Source of the DNA: CAKAHY01 sp041848045
GTDB taxonomy: Bacteria; Bacillota; Clostridia; Lachnospirales; Lachnospiraceae
Length of the DNA stretch: 48,891 bases
Assembly (NCBI GenBank): GCA_041848045.1
Contig: JBGZHY010000110.1
Span: 1-48,891 of the forward strand
Reading direction: 5' to 3'
Shown here: one piece after another, positions 42,559 to 48,891 of the stretch
How the letters are laid out: each line of letters opens with the position of its first letter
Numbering within the stretch: the stretch's first letter is position 1
Notes under the pieces: model-generated
Told to the model about the DNA's origin: nothing
The model's input: only the letters and a program-made list of their open reading frames with translations
The model's database searches: none
Position numbers and translations under genes: made by a program

Positions 42559-43619
42559 TACTTCACCACCCCGCTTTGCCAGCGCAATACGCGTTTTTTA
42601 ATCAAGTCAAGAGTCTTTGTCACTAGGGTAAAGATGATGCAGATAACAGCCAGGGCAGCAAACATCTTATCGTAGCTTGCCCAAGACTTTGCCCAAGTCA
42701 TATACCATCCCAGTCCCGCCTTAACGCCCATCATCTCCGCAATCATAATGGCCGTACAAGCCGAACTCATGGCCTGGGTACAGCCCTGTAGAATCGAGGG
42801 CATGGCATGGGGTATCGCCACATGAAACACCAGCTGACGCTCACTCGCCCCTAAGGTACGTGCGGTTTCAAAAAAAGAATTATCTACACCGGCTATGCCC
42901 GTCATGGAGGCTACGGTTACCGCAAACCAGGAACCGAGGGCAATAATGAAAACCGCTCCGCCAAACAAAGAAGGAACAATGACCATAATAATCGGTATCC
43001 AGGTCGAAGTGGGAATGGGTCCCAGAAACTTGATAACAGGATTTACCCAGTACAGAACCTTTCGGGAATAACCGCAGGCAATTCCGGTCACCAGACCGAG
43101 CGCCACCCCGATGAAATAACCCAAAAACAAAAGCCGCAGGGTATGCAGAGTACATTCCAGCAGATAAGCCTTATCAATCCACGCAATATTCAGCACATAA
43201 TTCAGACAGGGTACAAAGGGCTGTGTCAACACACCGGTCTTTAAGGTCAGATAATCATAGACTGCCAGAAGAAGGAACAAAGCCGCATACAAAGGCGCCT
43301 TGTAGCGCAGCCGGTTCGCCGCCTCCCTGTCCCCCGCCTTCAGCTTCCACAAAGCATAGGCGGCATAAAAAACATATAGGAGGAGCCAGAAAATCAAAAA
43401 GCCCAGATAGGTATAAGGATCCGCATTGGGACTGTCGTCCGGCAGCAAAAGATATTCTCCTACGGCAATACAGGCGCATATAAACGGCAAAAACATCACC
43501 AGATTATCCATCCATTTTTCTCTGCCGCTTTTCTTCTTCTCCTCCAGCTCGCTTAACTGCTTTCTGGTGAGCCGCCCCTTTTCTGTATAATGATTTTCAG
43601 GTTTTGCTGTATTCTCCAC
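42558..43619 (-). CDS. SsuC/TauC-type ABC transporter permease
   Basis: A 353-residue permease with a GTG start at 43619, chosen because GGGAGGATTTT lies directly upstream; an ATG ten codons earlier has no ribosome binding site. The C-terminal 230 residues are a normal SsuC-type BPD_transp_1 domain with the EAA loop FFETARTLGASERQLVFHVAIP. The first 120 residues are extra: a charged segment and about three more membrane spans (FLPFICACIAVGEYLLL, LGFLIFWLLLYVFYAAYAL, ALFLLLAVYDYLTL). SsuC is normally about 260 residues, so this is a lengthened version. First gene of its operon. Confidence 0.9.
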   Translation of the reverse strand: MENTAKPENHYTEKGRLTRKQLSELEEKKKSGREKWMDNLVMFLPFICACIAVGEYLLLPDDSPNADPYTYLGFLIFWLLLYVFYAAYALWKLKAGDREAANRLRYKAPLYAALFLLLAVYDYLTLKTGVLTQPFVPCLNYVLNIAWIDKAYLLECTLHTLRLLFLGYFIGVALGLVTGIACGYSRKVLYWVNPVIKFLGPIPTSTWIPIIMVIVPSLFGGAVFIIALGSWFAVTVASMTGIAGVDNSFFETARTLGASERQLVFHVAIPHAMPSILQGCTQAMSSACTAIMIAEMMGVKAGLGWYMTWAKSWASYDKMFAALAVICIIFTLVTKTLDLIKKRVLRWQSGVVK

Positions 43620-43660
43620 AAAATCCTCCCCATACAAAATGATGTGCAAATTCTGCGGAA

Positions 43661-43689
43661 ATTATAGCATATCTTTTTATCGTGCACAA
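43661..43689 (-). promoter_or_regulatory. Promoter of the NitT/TauT-type importer operon
   Basis: On the minus strand: TTGTGC (43684-43689), a 17-base spacer and a perfect TATAAT (43661-43666), 42 bases before the GTG start. Confidence 0.7.
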
Positions 43690-43763
43690 TAAAAATGTTA
43701 TATTTTATTTAAGCGTGCAGTATTTTGACCATTTATATACCTAAAATATCATATAAAAAGCAA

Positions 43764-43797
43764 AAAAATCTATATATTTTAACATATATAGATTTTT
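43764..43797 (-). terminator. Terminator of the cad operon
   Basis: A perfect 14-base inverted repeat (AAAAATCTATATAT at 43764-43777 and its complement at 43784-43797), loop of six, followed on the minus strand by seven T residues. It is AT-only but long, 37 bases past the ATPase stop. Confidence 0.8.
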
Positions 43798-43833
43798 ACT
43801 ATAAGCAATGTTTTATAAAATTGTACAAAACCC

Positions 43834-45726
43834 TTATTCCAGGTCTTTGGTTCGCAGATTGCGCATGGCATTCATAATGGCAAGAACCGTCACTCCTACA
43901 TCCGCAAATACCGCAGCCCACATACCGGCAAGTCCCAGAGCCGCCAGTATCAAAACCAGAATCTTCACGCCCAGGGCAAATACAATGTTTTGTCCCGCAA
44001 TCCGCACTGTTCTTTTGGCAAGGCGAATCCCTTTTACCAGCTTTCCCGGCTCATCGTTCATAATCACCACATCCGCCGCCTCTATCGCCGCATCGGAGCC
44101 CAGGCCGCCCATTGCCACGCCCACGTCTGCCCTTGCCAGAACCGGAGCGTCATTGATGCCGTCCCCCACAAACACCAGACTGCCCCCTCGCTTCGTATCC
44201 GCCAAAAGCTCTTCCACCTTGGCAACCTTATCTCCCGGCAAAAGCTGCGCCAGCGCTTCATCCAAATGCAGACTCTCCGCCACCGAAGCCACAACCTCGC
44301 TTCCGTCGCCGCTCAGCATCAGCACCCTTTGGACGCCCAGGCCCCGCAGACCGTCTATTGCTTCCGCCGCATCCTTTTTGATACGGTCCGCAATAACAAA
44401 GACGGCAATACAAGTTCCCTGTCTTGCCAGATACACCACCGTACCCACCGCCTCCGGCTTCTCAAACGCCACGCCGTTCTCCCGCAGCAGCTTATCATTG
44501 CCCAGCAGTATCTCGGCGCCGTCTATCAGCACACGAATACCGCAGCCGCTGATATTGTGCAAATTCTGTATCCTGTCTTCCTCCACCTGCAGCCTGCCGA
44601 AACGCTCCTCATAGGCACGACGAATGGACAGCGCCACGGGATGGGAGGAATAATACTCCGCATAGCTCGCCAGACGCAGGGCTTCCTCCTCGGAAACACC
44701 CTTGCAATGCAGCTTATCCAGTGCAAATACACCCTCCGTCAAGGTTCCCGTTTTGTCAAACACGACAGTTTCCGCCTCTGCCAGGGCCTCCAAATAATTG
44801 CTTCCTTTCACCAGAATACCAATCTGGGAGCTTGCGCCGATACCGGCAAAGAAGGACAAGGGCACAGATACCACCAAGGCGCAGGGGCAGGATACAACCA
44901 GAAAGGAAAGCGCTCTGTACAGCCACAGCCCAAAGCTTGAAAATCCCGTAAACAGGGGTGGAATAAGCGCAATCGCCAAAGCTGCTCCCACTACTATGGG
45001 CGTGTATATTTTCGCAAACTTGGTGATAAAGGTTTCCGATTTAGATTTCTTGCTGACGGCATTTTCCACCATGTCGATAATCTTGCTGGCGGTGGATTCC
45101 GAAAATTCCTTTTCCACACGCAGGGTCAAAAGCGCATCCGTATTGATAAAACCGCTCAGCGCCATATCCCCGGGCCCCAGATTGCGGGGCAGGGACTCTC
45201 CCGTCAAGGCGGAGGTATCCACCATGGCTCTTCCTTCCACCACCAGACCGTCCAAAGGCACCTTTTCCCCCGGTTTTACCAGAATCAGGCTGCCCACCTC
45301 CACATCATAGGGGTCCGCCACCTCTATACTGCCATCCTCTTTCCGAACATTGGCATAATCCGGACGAATATCCATCAAATCCTGTATGGATTTTCTGGAT
45401 TTATCCACCGCCATGCTCTGAAAGAGCTCGCCAACTTCGTAAAACAGCATAACCGCCACAGCTTCCGGATATTCCCGCAGGCCGAAAGCCCCCAAAGTGG
45501 CAATACTCATCAGAAAATTCTCGTCAAAAATATCCTTTCCTCGGATATTGCGCAAAGCCTTTGACAGCGTGTCCTTTCCGATGACGAGGTAGGACAGGAC
45601 AAACAGAACAATCGCTCCCTCTTGCGCAAAAGGCAGGGAAAGCCTGCGTAAAATCAGCGCAAAAACAAACAAAAGAGCAGCTGCAAGAATTTTGTATAGG
45701 CTTTTTTTCTGTCGTTTATTCATCAT
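43834..45726 (-). CDS. cadA: Heavy-metal P1B-type ATPase, Cd/Zn class
   Basis: A 630-residue efflux pump for divalent metals. The actuator TGES loop, phosphorylation site FDKTGTLTEG, HP motif SHPVALSIR, nucleotide loop MLSGDGSEV and hinge VGDGINDAPVLARADVGVAMG are all present. The membrane site is SCPCALVVSVPLS; the Asp in FADVGVTVLAIMNAMRNLR matches the Zn/Cd/Pb group rather than copper pumps. It lacks the usual N-terminal HMA metal-binding domain, which is instead encoded by the small gene immediately upstream (gap 16 bases). Induction by Cd/Zn is expected through the adjacent ArsR/CadC-type repressor. Confidence 0.93.
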   Translation of the reverse strand: MMNKRQKKSLYKILAAALLFVFALILRRLSLPFAQEGAIVLFVLSYLVIGKDTLSKALRNIRGKDIFDENFLMSIATLGAFGLREYPEAVAVMLFYEVGELFQSMAVDKSRKSIQDLMDIRPDYANVRKEDGSIEVADPYDVEVGSLILVKPGEKVPLDGLVVEGRAMVDTSALTGESLPRNLGPGDMALSGFINTDALLTLRVEKEFSESTASKIIDMVENAVSKKSKSETFITKFAKIYTPIVVGAALAIALIPPLFTGFSSFGLWLYRALSFLVVSCPCALVVSVPLSFFAGIGASSQIGILVKGSNYLEALAEAETVVFDKTGTLTEGVFALDKLHCKGVSEEEALRLASYAEYYSSHPVALSIRRAYEERFGRLQVEEDRIQNLHNISGCGIRVLIDGAEILLGNDKLLRENGVAFEKPEAVGTVVYLARQGTCIAVFVIADRIKKDAAEAIDGLRGLGVQRVLMLSGDGSEVVASVAESLHLDEALAQLLPGDKVAKVEELLADTKRGGSLVFVGDGINDAPVLARADVGVAMGGLGSDAAIEAADVVIMNDEPGKLVKGIRLAKRTVRIAGQNIVFALGVKILVLILAALGLAGMWAAVFADVGVTVLAIMNAMRNLRTKDLE

Positions 45727-45742
45727 GATTGTCTACACTCCT

Positions 45743-45961
45743 CTAAGCCCTGCGTATTTCGCAGTCCGGCTCCTCCTTCCGAATCAGCGCCAGTACCCGC
45801 TCCTCTGCCGCCTTAATGTCTTCCGCCTCAAAGCTCAGCTTTTGTGTAATAAAATTGACGCTGGCACTGCTGACGCCCTCCAAAGCGGCAAGCTTTTCTT
45901 CCAGTTTTGCCGCACAGTTTGCACAATCAATTCCTTCAAATCTGTATACTCTTCTCATCAT
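45743..45961 (-). CDS. Free-standing HMA metal-binding protein
   Basis: A 72-residue heavy-metal-associated domain with the metal motif GIDCANCAAKLEEKL (CxxC) and a ferredoxin-like beta-alpha-beta pattern. It starts at 45961 or one codon later, after AAAGGAG; a longer open frame runs back into the repressor gene. It most likely hands Cd/Zn to the CadA-type pump that follows. The E/D-rich C-terminal half (PDCEIRRA) has an extra Cys. Such domains are usually fused to the pump. Confidence 0.87.
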   Translation of the reverse strand: MMRRVYRFEGIDCANCAAKLEEKLAALEGVSSASVNFITQKLSFEAEDIKAAEERVLALIRKEEPDCEIRRA

Positions 45962-45974
45962 TCTTCTCCTTTGT

Positions 45975-46349
45975 TTATTCGCATTCTCCGTCTTTGTGTG
46001 CCAAATGTTCCATGGCTGTTTCAAAAATCATCTTCACATGCATATCGTTCAGGGAATAATACACCACCTTCCCCTCTCTTCTGTGCTTAACCAGACGAGC
46101 CTTACGCAGACTTGCCAGCTGATGGGAAATCGCCGATTTGTTCATCCCCAGCACATGGCAGATATCGCAGACACAAAGCTCGCTTTTATCCAAGGCAAAC
46201 AATATTTTCAGCCGGGTTTCATCCCCGATAAGCTTAAAAAACACGGACATGTTGGAAATATCCAGCTCCGACTCCATACTGCCCTTAATCTGCGCAACCA
46301 CAGCCTCATGTATGATGTTGCAGTCGCAGGTATATTCCGATTTTGCCAT
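45975..46349 (-). CDS. cadC: ArsR family metal-sensing repressor, CadC-like
   Basis: A 124-residue winged-helix repressor. The alpha-3 site motif ELCVCDICHVLGM (CxC) and the N-terminal Cys pair in YTCDCNIIHE match the Cd/Pb/Zn-sensing thiolate site of CadC. The recognition helix is NKSAISHQLASLRKARLV and the hairpin is KHRREGKVVYYSL. It releases the operator when metal binds. A His-rich C-terminus (METAMEHLAHKDGECE) may hold a second site. First gene of the cad operon, with GGAGG before the ATG; it is followed after 13 bases by the HMA gene. Confidence 0.93.
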   Translation of the reverse strand: MAKSEYTCDCNIIHEAVVAQIKGSMESELDISNMSVFFKLIGDETRLKILFALDKSELCVCDICHVLGMNKSAISHQLASLRKARLVKHRREGKVVYYSLNDMHVKMIFETAMEHLAHKDGECE

Positions 46350-46364
46350 TCTCAGCCTCCTTTG

Positions 46365-46419
46365 GTTGATTGCCTATTCAACTATATATATTATAGTTGA
46401 ATAGGCAATCAACTGTCAA
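46365..46419 (-). promoter_or_regulatory. cad operon promoter with nested double operator
   Basis: On the minus strand: consensus TTGACA (46414-46419), an 18-base spacer and consensus TATAAT (46390-46395). Two 22-base perfect inverted arms occupy 46365-46386 and 46392-46413, 5 bases apart. Each arm itself holds GTTGA-N8-TCAAC, so one operator fills the spacer and the other covers the start point. This is a textbook place for an ArsR-family repressor. Confidence 0.88.
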
Positions 46420-46443
46420 GGCCTGAAATTTTTTTTCATCAAA

Positions 46444-46472
46444 AAAGACAGGCCGCATCCGCACCTGTCTTT
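46444..46472 (-). terminator. Terminator of the alpha-galactosidase gene
   Basis: Stem AAAGACAGG/CCTGTCTTT with an 11-base loop and a run of T residues on the minus strand, just past the stop codon at 46483. Confidence 0.87.
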
Positions 46473-46482
46473 CGGTCTTTTG

Positions 46483-47805
46483 TTATCGATACATTTCCAT
46501 ATAAGCGCCGTGAGCCGCAATCAGTTCATCACACATGGCAATGATCTCATCCAGACTCAGTTCCGCCGCCGTATGGGGATCCATCATTGCCGCATGATAG
46601 ATATGCTGCCTGTTTCTCGTCCGTGCCGCCTCAATGCTCAGAAGCTGTACGTTAATATTGCTCATATTCATGGCTGCCAGCTGCGGCGGAAGCTCCCCTA
46701 CCCTGCAAGGGCTGATGCCGCTTCCGTCCACCAGACAGGGTACTTCCACACAGGCATTGGCAGGAAGATTGGAAATACAACCCTGATTGATGACGTTTCC
46801 GCCTATCTTATAAGGCTTGTTGTCAACAATCGCTTCCATGATGTAAGAGGCATATTCCTTGCTTCTCTCATGCCCGATCCGCCCATCCTGCAAAATATGA
46901 TTTCTCTCCTGCTCCCATTCATTGATCTGTTTGATGCACCTTCTCGGATATTCATCTAAAGGAATACGGTAGCGCTCAATCAGCTCCGGATATTGCTTCT
47001 TGATGAAGAACATATTGTATTCCGCATTGTGCTCGCTGGACTCCGTGCAGTAATACCCCAGCTTGTCGATATATTCAAAGCGCACCATATCATCATGTTT
47101 GCCTTCTGCATTCTTTTGCTTTGCTCTTTTTTTAATCTCCGGATATAAATCCTGCCCCTGTCTGTCGCGAATGTCCAACAACCACGCCATGTGATTGATA
47201 CCGGCAATCAACTCTCTTCTGCCCTCCAGGCTTTCTTGCATCCCCAAAGCCTCCAGGAGCTTTTCGGAGCAGACCTGCACACTGTGACAGAGGCCTACGG
47301 TTTTTATCCCGGTATATCTTTGCATATATCCTGTCAAAATACCCATGGGATTGGTGTAATTCAGGAAATAAGCGTCAGGACAGACTTCCTCCATATCCCG
47401 GGCAAAATCCTCCAAAACCGGAATGGTGCGCAGCCCCCGCATAATACCGCCGATTCCCAGGGTATCCGCAATCGTCTGGCGCAGACCGTATTTCTTCGGT
47501 ATCTCAAAGTCAATAACAGTACAAGGCTCATAGCCGCCCACCTGTATGGCATTGACGACAAAATCCGCATTCCGCAGCGCTTCCTTACGCTTTTCCACCC
47601 CCAGATAGGAACGGATATCCGCACGGGATTCATTCACATTGCGGTTGATGGCGCTCAAAATGATTTCCGAATCTTCCAGCCGCTTCGCATCAATATCGTA
47701 CAAAGCAATTTGCGCATCCCGCAAAGCGGGGGTGCACATACAATCTCCCAGTACATTTCTCGCAAATACCGTACTGCCGGCTCCCATAAAACATATTTTA
47801 ACCAT
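46483..47805 (-). CDS. melA: Alpha-galactosidase, glycoside hydrolase family 4
   Basis: A 440-residue NAD- and metal-dependent glycosidase. The N-terminus CFMGAGSTVFARNVLGD is the GH4 NAD site; GLCHSVQ (about residue 175) is the metal-binding Cys motif of the alpha-galactosidase branch, and GINHMAWL carries the metal His. LNYTNPMGILT and the later GGNVINQGCISNLPANACVEVPC are also family-typical. It cleaves alpha-galactosides such as melibiose or raffinose-type sugars inside the cell. Alpha-glucuronidase or 6-phospho-glycosidase activity in the same family is less likely given the CHSVQ motif. No sugar transporter lies beside it here. Confidence 0.9.
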   Translation of the reverse strand: MVKICFMGAGSTVFARNVLGDCMCTPALRDAQIALYDIDAKRLEDSEIILSAINRNVNESRADIRSYLGVEKRKEALRNADFVVNAIQVGGYEPCTVIDFEIPKKYGLRQTIADTLGIGGIMRGLRTIPVLEDFARDMEEVCPDAYFLNYTNPMGILTGYMQRYTGIKTVGLCHSVQVCSEKLLEALGMQESLEGRRELIAGINHMAWLLDIRDRQGQDLYPEIKKRAKQKNAEGKHDDMVRFEYIDKLGYYCTESSEHNAEYNMFFIKKQYPELIERYRIPLDEYPRRCIKQINEWEQERNHILQDGRIGHERSKEYASYIMEAIVDNKPYKIGGNVINQGCISNLPANACVEVPCLVDGSGISPCRVGELPPQLAAMNMSNINVQLLSIEAARTRNRQHIYHAAMMDPHTAAELSLDEIIAMCDELIAAHGAYMEMYR

Positions 47806-47923
47806 TGTGCCTTCCTCCTTGTAAATCTCTTTGGATTTTTTATGATTGTAGCACCCGTATTTTATATTTGAATGGAGAATTGTTATAAAAATCCGGCTGT
47901 TTGTTGGATGTGAGCGTCTTCAA

Positions 47924-47960
47924 AAAGAAAGAGGCGGCCTTGACAAGCCCCTCTTTCTTT
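47924..47960 (-). terminator. Terminator of the right-edge gene
   Basis: An 11-base perfect stem, AAAGAAAGAGG/CCTCTTTCTTT, with a 15-base loop and a short T stretch, 17 bases past the stop codon at 47977. Confidence 0.87.
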
Positions 47961-47976
47961 GTATTCCGTATTTTGC

Positions 47977-48891
47977 CTACTCAAATTTGAATCCGAACAT
48001 AATATATGCTTTCTCTCCGAATTTTGTTTTATAATTCGGGAAATCCAGACGCAGGATAATACCCTGTATTTTGGTTTCTGTCTGCAAAAGGGTATTCTCA
48101 CTGTTGTATGCCTTAACCGCAAAATCCTCCGTCTTCCATCCATCCTTGCACTCCGATGGAAGCGGTAAATCTCTGACAACCATATAGCCGCCGTTTTCGG
48201 CGAAGTCCTCTTCCCGTACATCCATGGTCTGCACCTGTTTTCCTTTGTACCAAAATTCTATTCTTGCCGGAGTCTGAGATTTCAGCTCCGCAACGCTGAC
48301 CGTAAAGCTTTGGCTTCCCGCCGCAGGATGGGTAATCCGAATTTCCTTTGTGCCTGCCGCCGCATCTCCTGCACTGAACACATAGTCCTCTGCCACATCT
48401 GCCACAAAGCCCGCTTTTTTGCAGTCTTCCCAGCCGGACAGATAACGCGCATTACCCTTTTGGGTCATGGCCTTAATGGAAAGGTTAGCCAGACTCAGCG
48501 TATCTCCTTCTCTGTAATTCGTTTTGAGGAAGGATGTATCCAAGGCAAAGGATTCTATCGAAGAATGATCCTTGGCGATTTTGCCCCTCACAAAATAGGT
48601 TTTGAATGCCCATACCGCTTTCGGATCTGAAAGAGCCTGATGACCGATTTCCATCTTCCAAGCGGAATAACGATCCTGATATACCGCCTCCGCCAACAGC
48701 CTACTTTCATCATAAATCTCTATTTTTTGCACCTTCCCCTTAAACTCCACATCATAGTGGAAATTCTCCTTATCCACAGGTATTCTGTCTTCCGTACCGT
48801 CCTCATACTTCACCAAAATATGGGTCGGATAATGCTTCACAAACTCCGCCTGCTTTTGTATCATGGTATAGATATCCAGCAAAGCGTCTTC
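47977..48891 (-). CDS. C-terminal end of a large protein with Ig-like domain (partial)
   Basis: The last 304 residues of a gene that continues past the right edge; the frame is open at the edge. A segment from about residue 115 (KTNYREGDTLSLANLSIKAM and, later, VFSAGDAAAGTKEIRITHPA) resembles bacterial Ig-like (Big_3 type) domains that often end extracellular or wall-linked carbohydrate enzymes. The first 90 residues look like a beta-sandwich. The catalytic part, if any, is outside the window. It is co-directional with the alpha-galactosidase gene but separated by a terminator. Confidence 0.6.
   Translation of the reverse strand, partial: EDALLDIYTMIQKQAEFVKHYPTHILVKYEDGTEDRIPVDKENFHYDVEFKGKVQKIEIYDESRLLAEAVYQDRYSAWKMEIGHQALSDPKAVWAFKTYFVRGKIAKDHSSIESFALDTSFLKTNYREGDTLSLANLSIKAMTQKGNARYLSGWEDCKKAGFVADVAEDYVFSAGDAAAGTKEIRITHPAAGSQSFTVSVAELKSQTPARIEFWYKGKQVQTMDVREEDFAENGGYMVVRDLPLPSECKDGWKTEDFAVKAYNSENTLLQTETKIQGIILRLDFPNYKTKFGEKAYIMFGFKFE

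Overview
The window looks like chromosomal DNA of an anaerobic Gram-positive bacterium of the Clostridia, most likely a Lachnospiraceae member. This is inferred from strong AGGAGG-type ribosome binding sites, TTGACA/TATAAT promoters, many serine/threonine-linker lipoproteins, and family content (DUF5662, DUF951, a SpoIID/LytB lipoprotein, a split Cad-type metal pump, FtsH-rhodanese). No phage, insertion sequence, CRISPR array, tRNA or rRNA was seen. Most genes lie on the minus strand in tightly packed operons.

Layout. 1-6054: a sugar-acid locus with two glucarate dehydratase paralogs, a LysR regulator between them, and a TctAB tripartite permease; the operon continues off the left edge. 6073-8382: a tannase-like lipoprotein esterase. 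8495-10303: a family 2 glycosyltransferase and type I asparaginase. 10349-11476: glycerate kinase, which could finish glucarate breakdown. 11590-22703: a same-strand run of rluF, ligA, metA, xdhC, a P-loop NTPase, a FecCD-type ABC importer and trkA-trkH, nearly all overlapping or within 40 bases, so perhaps one 11 kb transcript. 22876-25517: Dps, an AI-2E family permease, DUF5662 and a cold shock protein. 25563-27784: Hsp33, a methyltransferase and a SEC-C protein. 27867-31608: a SpoIID/LytB lipoprotein, a second AI-2E permease and a structured RNA that fits 6S RNA. 31665-33912: FtsH and a rhodanese. 34120-36527: a repeat-rich secreted cell-wall-binding protein divergent from shikimate kinase. 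36553-40329: an ABC-F ATPase, DUF951, an Eis-like acetyltransferase and a DUF2156 protein. 40465-43619: a NitT/TauT-type ABC importer with a cysteine-rich binding protein. 43834-46349: a CadC-like repressor, a free-standing HMA metallochaperone and a Cd/Zn P-type ATPase, under a consensus promoter wrapped in nested operators. 46483-47805: GH4 alpha-galactosidase. 47977-48891: the end of a large protein with an Ig-like region.

How the genes work together. The glucarate genes, permease and LysR form one regulon: both dehydratase promoters carry a motif CTTAAAA-N22-CTTAT at identical internal spacing. XdhC beside a FecCD-type importer suggests metal supply for a molybdenum hydroxylase, possibly molybdate or tungstate rather than iron. 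Stress functions (Dps with a Fur/PerR-like box, Hsp33, FtsH, Csp) cluster in the middle. The most informative non-coding signals are the 6S-like RNA, the cad operator pair and the shared glucarate operator. I did not find a clearly unprecedented defence or mobile system; the best candidates for new biology are the XdhC-linked importer, the cysteine-rich ABC importer and the tannase-like lipoprotein with a disordered insert.
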